Numbered from the stretch's first letter, positions 23,411-33,057 are shown. The stretch: 64,000 nucleotides of DNA from Candidatus Nitrosymbiomonas proteolyticus (GCA_017347465.1 AP021858.1:2498472-2562471), one strand, 5' to 3'. The notes: generated by a model from the letters alone, not told the origin. A program made the numbers and translations.

Positions 23411-24499
23411 CTAGTTTGACGCACCTGAGGCGGCGCTCGTCAGCAATTCGTAGATATCCTCGGTGGCTTTGGGCCGGTCCCATCGCTTCAGCGCGGCCGC
23501 GGCGACTTCCCGGCGTTCGGGGTCGTCCAGCCACGCGCGGACCGCGTCGGCAAGCGTCGTGGGCGAGAGCCCGGTTTGAGGAAGCAACCGGGTCGCCCCG
23601 AACGACTCAAACTCGGCCGCATTCGCAGCCTGATGGTCGGCAAAAGAGGTTGGGTACGGGATCGTTACGCTGGGGATTCCGTACGCGGCAAGCTCGGAGA
23701 GTGTGCCCGCCCCCGACCTGCAAACCGCTAGCGTCGCGCGAGAGTAGGCGGCTGCCATCGAGGGCGCGTCGAGGAACGACATCACCTCGAAACAGTCCTT
23801 CAATCCCAGTTTTTCGACGCTGAGAAACGCGGACTCAAACGCCCCCTTCCCCGCGACATTCAGCCAATGGGCCGGCAGGTCCGTGATCCGCAAAGCGGCC
23901 CCCAGCGCGGCCTCATTGAGGGCGAGGGCTCCTTGGGAGCCCCCCAAGATCAGGATGAACGGGATCAGGTCTTTCTCCCGAGGGCCAGATGCCAGGCTCC
24001 TGATCTCGCGCCGGAGGGGCATACCGGTTCGGAGGATACGGACATGGCTCAGGTGCTTGGAAACGCCTTCGAAGACTGTGCAGACGGCAAAGGCACGGCG
24101 TTGAAACAGCGCCGTCGTGCGGGCGGGCACTGCGTTTTGTTCGTGCAGGACGGTGGGAATGCCGAGCCCCTGCGCAGCCGACACTACGGGTCCGGACGAG
24201 TAGCCTCCTGTGGAGAACACCACGTCGGGCTTCCACTGGCGAAGCGCCCGGCTCGCCCGGGCCCTCGATCGGAGCAGGGCCGCCAGACTCAGCCATCCTT
24301 TGAGGGACTTGAGGGTGTAAAGCGGGCGCGAGGGAAAACCCGAGAATCCGATGCCTTGTTTGAGGCAGGCCTGCGCCTCCATTCCCCTCAGCGATCCGAA
24401 GTACCAGACTTCGCAGCCCTTCTCGCGGGAGTGGCGCGCGACTTCAAGCGCTGGAAACACGTGACCGCCGGTCCCTCCACCGGTGACTGCCACTCTCAT
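23411..24499 (-). CDS. murG: MurG, lipid II-forming GlcNAc transferase
   Basis: A 362-residue GT28 glycosyltransferase, acting at the inner face of the membrane to add GlcNAc to lipid I. The N-terminal loop VTGGGTGGHVFPALEVA is diagnostic; the second domain has ILGGSQGALALNE and the UDP-binding CRSGAGTLSELAAYGIPSV. GGAGG lies six bases before ATG 24499 and directly abuts an alternative ATG at 24505, so 24499 is preferred. The gene begins 56 bases inside ftsW, an unusually long overlap for this cluster. Confidence 0.94.
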   Translation of the reverse strand: MRVAVTGGGTGGHVFPALEVARHSREKGCEVWYFGSLRGMEAQACLKQGIGFSGFPSRPLYTLKSLKGWLSLAALLRSRARASRALRQWKPDVVFSTGGYSSGPVVSAAQGLGIPTVLHEQNAVPARTTALFQRRAFAVCTVFEGVSKHLSHVRILRTGMPLRREIRSLASGPREKDLIPFILILGGSQGALALNEAALGAALRITDLPAHWLNVAGKGAFESAFLSVEKLGLKDCFEVMSFLDAPSMAAAYSRATLAVCRSGAGTLSELAAYGIPSVTIPYPTSFADHQAANAAEFESFGATRLLPQTGLSPTTLADAVRAWLDDPERREVAAAALKRWDRPKATEDIYELLTSAASGASN

Positions 24500-25676
24500 G
24501 CACATCCTCCTCGACCACGGCAAGCTTGGGGACCGCGGCGGATTGACAGATCCCAATGAGCGCCCAAAGCGCAACCAGGCTCGATCCACCCGAACTGATG
24601 AACGGAATGGGGATTCCAATCGGCGGAAGCGTCCCATTCGCCATGACGAGATTGGTGATGGTCTGGACGCCGATCCAGGTAGCCGCGCCGGCCAAAACGA
24701 GAGACGAGAACTTGTCGTTGGAGCGTTGAGCTAGCCAGAAAAGCCTCCACGTCAGGGCAGCAAGGACTCCCGCCACCACCAACCACCCCGCGAGTCCGAA
24801 CTCTTCTCCAATCGTCGTGCTGGCAAAGTCGGTCGTTGCGGCGGGCAGGACGTGCTTGGCCGCCCCGGCGCCGGGAGAAACTCCGAACAACCCTCCGCTC
24901 GCCATCGCAAGTTCGGAACGTACCGTTTGAAAGCCCACGTCGTCGATGAACCGGGCGTCGTACCTGTGGAAGTGATTGACGATGCGCTCGATTCGGTAAG
25001 GTTCGGCAAACAGGAACCCCGCGCAACCTACGAGGGCGATCGCGGTTCCCCAAACCATCGACTTCAAGGAGACGCCCCCAACGGCAAAAAGAACCCAGGC
25101 GACTACGCCGACGACTGCCGCCGTTCCAAGGTCGGGTTCGAGAGCGATCAACGCCGCTGCGATCGCAACCCACACTGCCGGCAAGAAGCGCTTGAGCTTG
25201 GGGACGACGACCGAATCGAGGTAAAGGGCCTTCGAACCGGGCTTGGGCACGTTCTTCGGCCACGCCTTCCGAGTCGCGAGCGCCCCTGCCACATACAGGA
25301 TCACCGCGACCTTGGCGAACTCGGCGGGTTGCACTTTCAAGCCGAGGTTCAACCAGCGGTGCGCCCCGTTCATTTCATAGCCGATCCCCGGCACCATGAC
25401 CATCACGAGGGCGACGAACGTCAGGAACCACAGAGCCTTCGACGTTTTGAGCCAGTTCGATATCGGGATTCGGCGAACGATCGCAAACACGGCGAGGCCC
25501 GCCGCCAGGAACAGAAGCTGATTCACGAACTCCTTGGGAAAAAGCCCGCGCTGGTTGTGGATCGACCGCGCATAGCCCGAGTCCAGGATGAAAAGCAGCC
25601 CCAAGACGCTCGAAACGATCGCCAACTGGTAAAGGAGCCCATCGGCGAGCTTCCGCCTTGCAAAGAACTTCCTCAT
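24444..25676 (-). CDS. ftsW: FtsW, SEDS-family glycan polymerase
   Basis: A 410-residue SEDS protein with about ten transmembrane helices. Family blocks include FAKVAVILYVAGALA, ALEPDLGTA and GEEFGLAG, then PPIGIPIPFISSGGSS near the C-terminus. With FtsI it polymerises lipid II at the septum. The ATG at 25676 overlaps the murD stop as ATGA. The 3' end extends 56 bases into murG and encodes a charged tail. Confidence 0.94.
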   Translation of the reverse strand: MRKFFARRKLADGLLYQLAIVSSVLGLLFILDSGYARSIHNQRGLFPKEFVNQLLFLAAGLAVFAIVRRIPISNWLKTSKALWFLTFVALVMVMVPGIGYEMNGAHRWLNLGLKVQPAEFAKVAVILYVAGALATRKAWPKNVPKPGSKALYLDSVVVPKLKRFLPAVWVAIAAALIALEPDLGTAAVVGVVAWVLFAVGGVSLKSMVWGTAIALVGCAGFLFAEPYRIERIVNHFHRYDARFIDDVGFQTVRSELAMASGGLFGVSPGAGAAKHVLPAATTDFASTTIGEEFGLAGWLVVAGVLAALTWRLFWLAQRSNDKFSSLVLAGAATWIGVQTITNLVMANGTLPPIGIPIPFISSGGSSLVALWALIGICQSAAVPKLAVVEEDVHESGSHRWRDRRSRVSSA

Positions 25677-27019
25677 GATTCCAACCACTCCAGAGCCAGG
25701 GCGCGAAACACTTCGCCGCGCTCCCGAAAGTCCTCGAACTGGTCGGTGCTCGCCATCGACGGCGCGAGCACGATCGCCTCGCCGGGTTTGGCCCTTTGCG
25801 CGGCTTCTCCAAAAGCCTCCTTCAGGGTCGAATGAACCCGCGAAGGCACGTCGAGCTCCCGAAGCAGCGTATCTTTGTTCTCGCCGAAGAGATAGACCGA
25901 GTGCCTGCCGGAACTCAAGTAGTCGCGGAGGGGGCTGAACTCCAGGTTCTTGTCGCGCCCTCCGAGGAGCAGATGCTGGGGCCGATCGAGCGCGGAACTC
26001 GATGCAACGACGGCAGCCGGATTCGTGCTCATCGAGTTGTTGACCACCAAGACGCCGTCCCGCTCGCCGAGGAACTCCATGCGGTGGCGGAGTCCCCGAA
26101 ACTCGCGGAGTCCTTCGGCCAGGCGAGCCGGTTCGCCGCGGCCCGTGCGTTCGATCACCGCAAGTCCAAGCAGCAGCGCGGAAAGAGCGTTCTGGAGGTT
26201 ATAGGGCTGGTCAAAGGGGAGCTGAGAACGCGGGACCTCGATCCCAGGCAGAACCAGCGCGCCTTCCGAGATGGAGGCGGAGTCGGCAGGGCCTCCAAAG
26301 GAAACGCGTCGGGCGCGGCACTCCGGTCCGGGCTGTACGTTCGGGTCCTCGCTCGCAAAAACATAGCCGTCCTCAGGTCCCATGCGCTTGTAGACTCGGT
26401 GCTTGACCTCGGCGTACTCCTCGAAATCGCGATATCGAACCAGGTGATCGCAACTGATGTTCGTGATCGTCGCGGCGATCGGGCGGAAGCGGGAGACCCA
26501 CTCCAGTTGGAAACTGCTGACTTCGGCGACCAGGACCTCGCCGTTCACGGCATTCGCGGCGGCCTCGCTCAACGGGACCTCCGGGTAGCCGGTGCCATAA
26601 ACATTGCCGCAAAGCACGGCGTCCACCCCTGCCGCCCGGAGGCAGAGATAGGCCATTACGGTGGTGGTGCTCTTGCCGTTGGTGCCCGTCACGGCGACGA
26701 TCGGCGCTTTACTGATCTCGTAAGCGAATTCGATCTCGCCGAGGACTTCGATTCCTGCGCGCGCGGCTACAAGGAGCTTCGGATGGTCTTGAGGGACCCC
26801 AGGCGAAACGACGATTCGATGAACGCCTTCGTCGGCGAACGCGCCAGTCCAAGTGGTTCGGACCTCGGCGCCGAGGCTGGCGAGCTCGTCGACTTGCGCC
26901 CTGTGCGAGGCTTTGGGCTCAGACTCATCGACGAGGACCACGGAATCGCCTCGCTGAAGAGCGGCTCGGCCAGCAGAAATGCCGGACCTGCCCAGACCCA
27001 TAATCGCGATTCGGCTCAC
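25673..27019 (-). CDS. murD: MurD, UDP-MurNAc-L-Ala-D-Glu ligase
   Basis: A 448-residue Mur ligase adding D-glutamate. Its N-terminal Rossmann block is IMGLGRSGISAGRAAL, the ATP loop is VTGTNGKSTTTVMAY, and the C-terminal domain has the VVNNSMSTNPAAV segment typical of MurD. The start is GTG 27019, overlapping the mraY stop as GTGA. A much longer open frame upstream of this codon lies over mraY in another frame and is not coding. Confidence 0.94.
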   Translation of the reverse strand: MSRIAIMGLGRSGISAGRAALQRGDSVVLVDESEPKASHRAQVDELASLGAEVRTTWTGAFADEGVHRIVVSPGVPQDHPKLLVAARAGIEVLGEIEFAYEISKAPIVAVTGTNGKSTTTVMAYLCLRAAGVDAVLCGNVYGTGYPEVPLSEAAANAVNGEVLVAEVSSFQLEWVSRFRPIAATITNISCDHLVRYRDFEEYAEVKHRVYKRMGPEDGYVFASEDPNVQPGPECRARRVSFGGPADSASISEGALVLPGIEVPRSQLPFDQPYNLQNALSALLLGLAVIERTGRGEPARLAEGLREFRGLRHRMEFLGERDGVLVVNNSMSTNPAAVVASSSALDRPQHLLLGGRDKNLEFSPLRDYLSSGRHSVYLFGENKDTLLRELDVPSRVHSTLKEAFGEAAQRAKPGEAIVLAPSMASTDQFEDFRERGEVFRALALEWLES

Positions 27020-27981
27020 CGTCCCGCACCTCGCGCTGCGAAGTCGGCCATCCAGACCGCGCTGACGCCTGCGACGAACTGCGTCAGCAAGAAGGCAGTT
27101 GTAACTCGGGTTTCCGGCCAGCCCGCATGTTGGAAGGCGTGGTGAATCGGGGTCCGAGGAAAGAGCCGCTTCCCTCGAATCTTCACGGAGAGAACCTGGA
27201 GGGGGACGGGAAGGAGCTCCGCCAAGAGGACAAGCCCGAGCAGTCCGACCGCGCCCCAAACCCAAGCCGCGCTGGGTCCACGGGCGAGAGGGTGGGAGAG
27301 GACTTCGAGGCACATCCAGCCGAGCACGGCCCCAATCGGCAGCGAACCGACATCGCCCATGAACACCTTGGCCGGAGGAGCGTTGACGAACAGGAATGGG
27401 ATCGCCGCGCCAACGAGACATGCCGCAACGAGTCCCACGACCCCAGGCCCGGTAACCACCCATTCCAGCGCAAGGAAGCCCGATGCGATCAGCGCCAACA
27501 GTCCACCCGCAAGGCCGTCGAGGCCGTCGGAGAAGTTATAGGCGTTGGCCACCCCTACGACCCCAATCACCATCGCCCAGGTAAGCGCCTCACCGAAGTC
27601 CCAGCCTCCGGCAAAGAGGGCGACGGCCACGGCAATGAGTTGCAGCGAGAGCTTTTGCGTCCAGCCCAGGCCGCGGGTTCCCGGCTTCCACCTTGGCACC
27701 AAGAAATCGTCGAGGAATCCAATCGCCGCAAAACTACCGAGGAGAATCCAAAGATCGAGCCTTGTGATCCCGGCGATCGCGCCCGCAGCGGCAAAGCCTA
27801 TGAGGATGATCCAACCGCCCATCGTGGGGGTTCCCTGCTTCGCGGCGTGTTCAGGGACGTATTGGCTCACCGTTTGCTGCGACCCAAGAGCGCGAAGCGT
27901 TCGGAGGACGATAGGGGTCGCCAGAGCGGATACCAGCAGGGCGACGAAGAAGGCGCCTCCCAGTTCGCCGACGGGGGTCAT
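27016..27981 (-). CDS. mraY: MraY, phospho-MurNAc-pentapeptide transferase
   Basis: A 321-residue membrane enzyme with about ten helices, transferring phospho-MurNAc-pentapeptide to undecaprenyl phosphate to make lipid I. The blocks GTPTMGG, FLDDFLVPR, ANAYNFSDGLDGLAGG and VFMGDVGSL carry the magnesium-binding aspartates. The final cytoplasmic motif, usually HHHxE, reads PIHHAFQHAGW: the third histidine is alanine and the glutamate is glutamine. The ATG at 27981 overlaps the murF stop by 4 bp. The changed motif is odd but the gene is otherwise intact. Confidence 0.93.
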   Translation of the reverse strand: MTPVGELGGAFFVALLVSALATPIVLRTLRALGSQQTVSQYVPEHAAKQGTPTMGGWIILIGFAAAGAIAGITRLDLWILLGSFAAIGFLDDFLVPRWKPGTRGLGWTQKLSLQLIAVAVALFAGGWDFGEALTWAMVIGVVGVANAYNFSDGLDGLAGGLLALIASGFLALEWVVTGPGVVGLVAACLVGAAIPFLFVNAPPAKVFMGDVGSLPIGAVLGWMCLEVLSHPLARGPSAAWVWGAVGLLGLVLLAELLPVPLQVLSVKIRGKRLFPRTPIHHAFQHAGWPETRVTTAFLLTQFVAGVSAVWMADFAARGAGR

Positions 27982-29348
27982 GTTAGGGCTCCTTGGGGTC
28001 TGCGTTCCAATGCCCTTTCGAGCGCCATCCCCCGGCTGCCTTTGACCAGCACGACGTCTCCCGGCGAAGCCGAATGGAGGAACGCTGCGACCTCGTCGAT
28101 GTTGGACGCCGATCGGGCCTCGCAATTCGCGCAAGCGGAGGCATACGCCGGGAGCGCGTGCTGAATGGAATTCGGGCCGTAGAACAGCGCGCTCGTCACG
28201 CCCGCCGCTGCAATCTGCGCTCCCACAAGGCCGTGCAGTTCAGCGGCGGCCCTTCCCAACTCCAGCATATCGCCAAGAACCATCCGCCTCTTCCCCTCGC
28301 AAGGGACAGCGGCAAGGGTTTCGAGCGAGGCGGCGACGCTTCCGGGTGCGGCGTTGTAGGCGTCCAGGACGATCGTAACGCCCTGGCGCTGGAGCACCTG
28401 CATTCGCATCGCAGGGAGTTGGGCCGACGCGAGTGACTGCGCCGCTTCCCCAAGGGGAGCGCCAAGCCGAGAAGCCACGAGCAGAGCCGCGGCGGCGTTC
28501 AGGGCCATGTGCTTGCCGCTTGCCGGGACCTCCAGTTCGACCCTTTCCCCATCGACGCGGATCGTCGCGACCGACCTTTCCCAGCCGACGATTTCGCACG
28601 ACTCCACCCTTGCGTCGGCCGAATCGGAGAACCCGAAGTACCCCAGATGGCACCCGACGTGCTTGGCGAGGACGTCGCGAAACTCGTCTTCGGCCCAAAC
28701 CGCGCCGTGTCCGTAGTTGGGGATCGCTTCGAGCAGTTCCCTTTTCGCTTTGGCGATCTCAAGCCGAGACCCGAGCGCTTCGAGGTGGGCGTGCCCGACG
28801 TTCGTCACGACCCCTGCCGTGGGGCGAGCGATTCGGCAAAGCTCGCCGATCTGGCCCTTGCCTCGCATCGCCATCTCGACCACCACCGCGGCCTCGGCCC
28901 CGTCCAACTGGGCGAACAAAAGAGGCGCGGTAAGTTCGGTGTTGCGGTTGCCCTCGGTCTTCGCGATCGCTCCTAGGGGCCGAAGAGCCGCTGCGAGGAA
29001 CTCTTTGACGCTCGTCTTGCCATACGAACCCGTGACACCCACCACCTCGCCGGAGACCCTCTTTCGGTACTCCGTTCCCAGCAGGGAAATCGCCCGCACG
29101 ACGTCGTTCACAAGGATGTGGGGACCAGGAATCGGGCGGCTGGCGAGACATGCAGCCGCGCCGCGAGCAATCGCTTGAGCCGCGAAGTCGTGCCCATCGA
29201 ACCGGCTGCCACGAATGCAGATGAAGAGGTCTCCGGGCGCAACCTCACGATGGTCGAACGCGAAACCTGAGGCCAAGGCCGAATCGAGGATCGCGAAGGG
29301 TCGGCCGTTCACGATGGCGGCGATCTCGTAGACGTTGATCGGTCTCAA
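27978..29348 (-). CDS. murF: MurF, D-Ala-D-Ala adding ligase
   Basis: A 456-residue Mur ligase that completes the UDP-MurNAc-pentapeptide. The ATP loop is VTGSYGKTSVKEF; downstream TEGNRNTELTAPL and VVEMAMRGKGQI match MurF, and the C-terminal domain holds LDAYNAAPGSV. The start is TTG 29348, overlapping the murE TGA as TTGA. Its D-Ala-D-Ala substrate would come from the Ddl half of the fusion protein in the same cluster. Confidence 0.93.
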   Translation of the reverse strand: MRPINVYEIAAIVNGRPFAILDSALASGFAFDHREVAPGDLFICIRGSRFDGHDFAAQAIARGAAACLASRPIPGPHILVNDVVRAISLLGTEYRKRVSGEVVGVTGSYGKTSVKEFLAAALRPLGAIAKTEGNRNTELTAPLLFAQLDGAEAAVVVEMAMRGKGQIGELCRIARPTAGVVTNVGHAHLEALGSRLEIAKAKRELLEAIPNYGHGAVWAEDEFRDVLAKHVGCHLGYFGFSDSADARVESCEIVGWERSVATIRVDGERVELEVPASGKHMALNAAAALLVASRLGAPLGEAAQSLASAQLPAMRMQVLQRQGVTIVLDAYNAAPGSVAASLETLAAVPCEGKRRMVLGDMLELGRAAAELHGLVGAQIAAAGVTSALFYGPNSIQHALPAYASACANCEARSASNIDEVAAFLHSASPGDVVLVKGSRGMALERALERRPQGALT

Positions 29349-30835
29349 TTCAGGCCCTCCAATGCCTTGCGGGCGAGTTCGCGGTCGTCCATCGGGACCT
29401 TGGTCTTTCCGATGATCTGGTAGTTCTCATGGCCCTTTCCGGCGATCACGACCACATCCCCGCGTTCGGCCATCGAAATGGCGCGTTGGATCGCCGCTCG
29501 GCGATCCGTCACGCGCACAGCCCGGCAGGTGGGCTCGATTCCCCGTTCGATGTCTGCGATGATGGCCTCCGGGTCTTCGGTTCTGGGGTTGTCACTCGTC
29601 ACAACTACCGCATCGGATTGGGCGCAAACGGCCTGAGCCATGAGCGGCCTCTTCGCCTTGTCCCGATCACCGCCGCATCCAAACACGGTGATGATCCTCT
29701 TGGGCTTCAGGCCCCGCACCGAGCCCAGCAGCTTCGTTAATGCGTCGGGCGTGTGAGCGTAGTCGACGATGATTCCGATCCCCTTCTCGTTTCGCACAGC
29801 TTCGAATCTCCCTGGTACAGGACGAGCCTGGGCGAGCCCGCGCGTCGCCGACATCAAATCGATCCCTAATGCGACCAACCCGGCGGCGGCCGAAAGGCAG
29901 TTGGTGACGTTGAATGCGCCGCCCAGTTGAGCCTCCAGCGTCGCTCGGTCTGCGCCATGCTCCAGCGACAGGGTGAGCCGGTCCAGTTCGACGCGGTCGG
30001 CGCGCCCCCGGATTTCGCCGTGCTGAAAGCCGTACGTGAGCACCTGGCCTTGCACCAGCGATTCAATGGCCGCGCCCTCGCGGTCGTCCTTGTTGAGAAC
30101 GGCAACGAACCGCTTGGAGGTATGTCTGGGGAGTTCCAAGAAGAGCCTTCGTTTGGCTGATGCGTAGGAATCCATCGATCCGTGGAAGTCAAGGTGGTCT
30201 TGGGTGAGGTTTGTAAACACCCCCACATCGAACTCGACCCCATCGGCTCGGCGCTGTTCGAGCGCGTGGCTGCTAACCTCCATCGCCAGATGGGTCGCTC
30301 CGGATTCGACGACTTCGCAGAGGAGCTTCTGTAGGGCGATCGGAAACGGGGTGGTGTTCGCGAGTTCACGCGAGCCCGCAGGCGTCTGGATGCCGAGCGT
30401 GCCGAGGTAGGCCGCGGGATGTCCGAGCGCCATGAGCGCCTCGCGGACGAGCCAAGCGGTCGTGGTCTTGCCGTTCGTACCCGTGACCCCAACGACTCTA
30501 ATCTTGCGGCTAGGCCGGCCCAATACTTCTGCCGCGAGCCGCCACACCGCGTCTTCAAACCTGCCGGTTTCTTTGCGCGAGAGCATCGCCGGAACCCCTT
30601 GCTCGACGGCCCCTTGAAAGCCCTCTTGGCTATGGGCGAGGACCGCGGCCGCTCCCTTGCCGAGAGCCTCCGGGATCAGCTCATGGGTGTCCCGCGAGTC
30701 GCTGGGCATGCAAACGAAGAGATCGCCCTCGGAAACGGTGCGAGTGTCGTCGTCGATTCCCGAGATCGGCGCGTCGCCGCTGATCCTATCGAGAACGGCG
30801 CCCGACCGCTCAATCGCATCCGAAAGGAGTGGCAT
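29345..30835 (-). CDS. murE: MurE, third-residue adding Mur ligase (probably meso-DAP)
   Basis: A 496-residue Mur ligase. The ATP loop is VTGTNGKTTTAWLV, followed by MEVSSHALEQRR and NLTQDHLDFHGSM. The amino-acid selectivity motif is DNPRTEDP, and a DNPR motif indicates meso-diaminopimelate rather than lysine. The peptidoglycan is therefore probably of the direct meso-DAP type. ATG 30835 starts one base after the ftsI stop. Confidence 0.94.
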   Translation of the reverse strand: MPLLSDAIERSGAVLDRISGDAPISGIDDDTRTVSEGDLFVCMPSDSRDTHELIPEALGKGAAAVLAHSQEGFQGAVEQGVPAMLSRKETGRFEDAVWRLAAEVLGRPSRKIRVVGVTGTNGKTTTAWLVREALMALGHPAAYLGTLGIQTPAGSRELANTTPFPIALQKLLCEVVESGATHLAMEVSSHALEQRRADGVEFDVGVFTNLTQDHLDFHGSMDSYASAKRRLFLELPRHTSKRFVAVLNKDDREGAAIESLVQGQVLTYGFQHGEIRGRADRVELDRLTLSLEHGADRATLEAQLGGAFNVTNCLSAAAGLVALGIDLMSATRGLAQARPVPGRFEAVRNEKGIGIIVDYAHTPDALTKLLGSVRGLKPKRIITVFGCGGDRDKAKRPLMAQAVCAQSDAVVVTSDNPRTEDPEAIIADIERGIEPTCRAVRVTDRRAAIQRAISMAERGDVVVIAGKGHENYQIIGKTKVPMDDRELARKALEGLN

Positions 30836-30836
30836 C

Positions 30837-32633
30837 TCAGTTGCTCGCCCCTCCTTGTTGCTTCGTTGAGCGAATCTCGATGTCGGGAGAAGGGGACGCT
30901 TTCGGGCTAGGGACCACATCTTTGCCGGGCGTCGGAGGAATTCCCAGCAGCCGGACGACCGCTTGGGCCGATTCGACGAACACCGGCCCCGCAACGCTCG
31001 CGCCGTAGTACTTCCCTGCCTTCGGGTTGTCGATCATCACCAGAATGAGCGCCTGGGGGTTTTGCGCAGGAACGAGTCCCACGAAGTTAGAAACGTATCC
31101 GCCGCCTTCGACCGTGCCCGTCGATCGGTTGATCTTTTGGGCCGTACCGGTCTTGCCTGCAAGCCGGTATCCCGGAATCCGGAGCGATTTGCCCGTACCC
31201 GAGTCAGATTCAATCACGGACTCCATATACCCCAGCACCTGATCGGCGGTTTCCTTCGAAAACAGCCTCCCGGCCTCGCGCTCTTTCGTGTCCCTGCCGC
31301 CTACCTTCGCGATGAGCCTCGGCTCCATCCGAACGCCGCCGTTGCCCAGGGCTGAGAAGACCGACGCCAGCCCGACAGGAGTGCAGGTCATCGATTGACC
31401 AAATCCGAAGGTCGCAAGTTGAAGCCCCTTGGCGTATTCGTCGCGGACGAACTGGCCCGAAGCTTCGAGCGGAAGCCCGAGCTGGGTCTTACGCATAAGC
31501 CCCGATCTGTTCAAGAACTCGATGAAGTCGGGCGAACCCACTCGGAGCGCCCAAGTCGCCGCGCTGACATTGCAGCTTTTCGAGATCGCCTTTTCCAGGT
31601 CCACGGTTCCATGCGCCCGCGTCCCCCCGTGCAAGTCGCACCGGACGCTTCGGTTCGACCAGACTTGGAGAGAGCCGCCACACTGCACGACGTCGGTGGA
31701 ATTCACCACTCCCTTTTCCAAGGCGAGCGCGAGGGTCAAAATCTTGAACGTTGAGCCGGGTTCGAGGGCCGCCATATAGTTGGGATTGAAGTCCGTGAAC
31801 CGCTCCTTGCTTCCGGTGGGCCGGCCCAACCGCGCCGGGTCGTAGCTGGGCCAGTTGGCCATCGCTAGGATGTCTCCGGTCTTGGGGTTGAGGATCACCA
31901 CCGCTCCTTGGTCGGCGTTGTTGGACTCGACGGCCTCTTTGAGCGCCTGCGTCGCGACGAGCTGCAATCGGCTGTCGAGGGTGAGAACGACGTCTTCGCC
32001 ATCCACACGGGTCTTGGTGCGGGGATCGATCCTCATGGGCAGGAACTTGCCCTTCGAGTCCGTCAACCCGATGGTCAGCCCGTCGTGCCCTTCGAGCGTC
32101 TTGGACTTCGACACCTCAATCCCTGTGATCGGCTTGCCATCGCGGAGCGCGCCGACGACTCCCGCCGCCGCGATTCCGAGGGGGTAGTCCCGCTCGGCGA
32201 CGCGTCGTAGCGAAACCCCATCGGCCCGCCACCTGATCTTCACGTCTTCAACACGTTTCGCTTTCGACTCGGTCAGAGGCTCCCGCCAGAACGTGGTCCT
32301 CACTCCCGATGCCTTGAGCTGAAGCATCTCACTGGCAGGAATCCCTGAAGCCTCGCTGAGTTCCATGAAAAACGTCCGACTGAACGGCACATCGTCGAAG
32401 ATCAGCCCGAACTCGCGCGCGCTCGCGTCTTGAGCGAGGGGGCGGTTGTCCGCGCTGAGGATCGCCCCGCGCCGAGCGGGTTCGACGCGCTTGACGAGAA
32501 AGCGGCCGCTCTTCTCTCCGAGGTCGAGGACCGCGTCTCGCCGAAACACCTGGAGCCGTGCTTGAGAACCGGCGGCAACGACGAATCCGGCCAGCGTCAG
32601 CCAAGCGAAGACCTTGATGCCTCTAGAGTTCAT
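30837..32633 (-). CDS. ftsI: FtsI/PBP3-type class B penicillin-binding protein
   Basis: A 598-residue septal transpeptidase. One N-terminal membrane helix (residues 8-25) is followed by the dimerisation domain and the transpeptidase domain with all three active-site motifs: S294-TFK, S353-C-N355 and K494-TG. It cross-links septal peptidoglycan outside the membrane, working with FtsW. It lacks a C-terminal PASTA domain and ends in a proline/serine-rich tail. It starts 11 bases inside the FtsL-like gene. Confidence 0.94.
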   Translation of the reverse strand: MNSRGIKVFAWLTLAGFVVAAGSQARLQVFRRDAVLDLGEKSGRFLVKRVEPARRGAILSADNRPLAQDASAREFGLIFDDVPFSRTFFMELSEASGIPASEMLQLKASGVRTTFWREPLTESKAKRVEDVKIRWRADGVSLRRVAERDYPLGIAAAGVVGALRDGKPITGIEVSKSKTLEGHDGLTIGLTDSKGKFLPMRIDPRTKTRVDGEDVVLTLDSRLQLVATQALKEAVESNNADQGAVVILNPKTGDILAMANWPSYDPARLGRPTGSKERFTDFNPNYMAALEPGSTFKILTLALALEKGVVNSTDVVQCGGSLQVWSNRSVRCDLHGGTRAHGTVDLEKAISKSCNVSAATWALRVGSPDFIEFLNRSGLMRKTQLGLPLEASGQFVRDEYAKGLQLATFGFGQSMTCTPVGLASVFSALGNGGVRMEPRLIAKVGGRDTKEREAGRLFSKETADQVLGYMESVIESDSGTGKSLRIPGYRLAGKTGTAQKINRSTGTVEGGGYVSNFVGLVPAQNPQALILVMIDNPKAGKYYGASVAGPVFVESAQAVVRLLGIPPTPGKDVVPSPKASPSPDIEIRSTKQQGGASN

Positions 32634-33057
32634 TGATTGCGCTCGCGAGTCCTGATTCCCCAGACGAAACAGGGGTCGATTCCGTCGCCGAAGCCTCCAG
32701 TGGGTTGGCGACGGGGGCGGAGGCTGGCTCCCTCGCTCCGGCCATCACAAAGCCGTGGGACTCGGCCCACGACTGGACTGCGACTAGGCTTCGGGAGGCA
32801 TCGACACGCTTGCGAAGCATCAAATTCTCCTGCTCGACCCTCTTAGCGCGCTCCGCCGTGCGCACCGCTTCGCTTCGCGCGGACTCCAACAGCATCTGAC
32901 CTACGAGGCTGCTGAGTACGAACGTGAAGAAGACGACCCCGACGAACGACGCCATGTACCGCGCGACGACCGCAAGCCCGCTCCTCGCGGGAGTAACCCT
33001 CACCGTAAGGTCGGCTGAAGTTGGCACGTATATTTTCGATGCTGGCGCTGCACTCAT
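32623..33057 (-). CDS. ftsL: FtsL-like bitopic division protein
   Basis: A 144-residue protein with one membrane helix (about residues 36-56) followed by a coiled coil with heptads (about 58-90, including RVEQENLMLRKRV), then an alanine/proline/serine-rich tail. Size, topology and position between rsmH and ftsI identify it as the FtsL counterpart, although FtsL sequences are poorly conserved. The start could be ATG 33057 or, less likely, TTG 33132, which would add 25 basic residues. It probably forms the FtsQLB-type complex with FtsQ. Confidence 0.78.
   Translation of the reverse strand: MSAAPASKIYVPTSADLTVRVTPARSGLAVVARYMASFVGVVFFTFVLSSLVGQMLLESARSEAVRTAERAKRVEQENLMLRKRVDASRSLVAVQSWAESHGFVMAGAREPASAPVANPLEASATESTPVSSGESGLASAINEL

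Noticed and set aside
25796-27145. A 449-codon open frame on plus, opposite murD
   Set aside because: Antisense shadow of murD; no family features.
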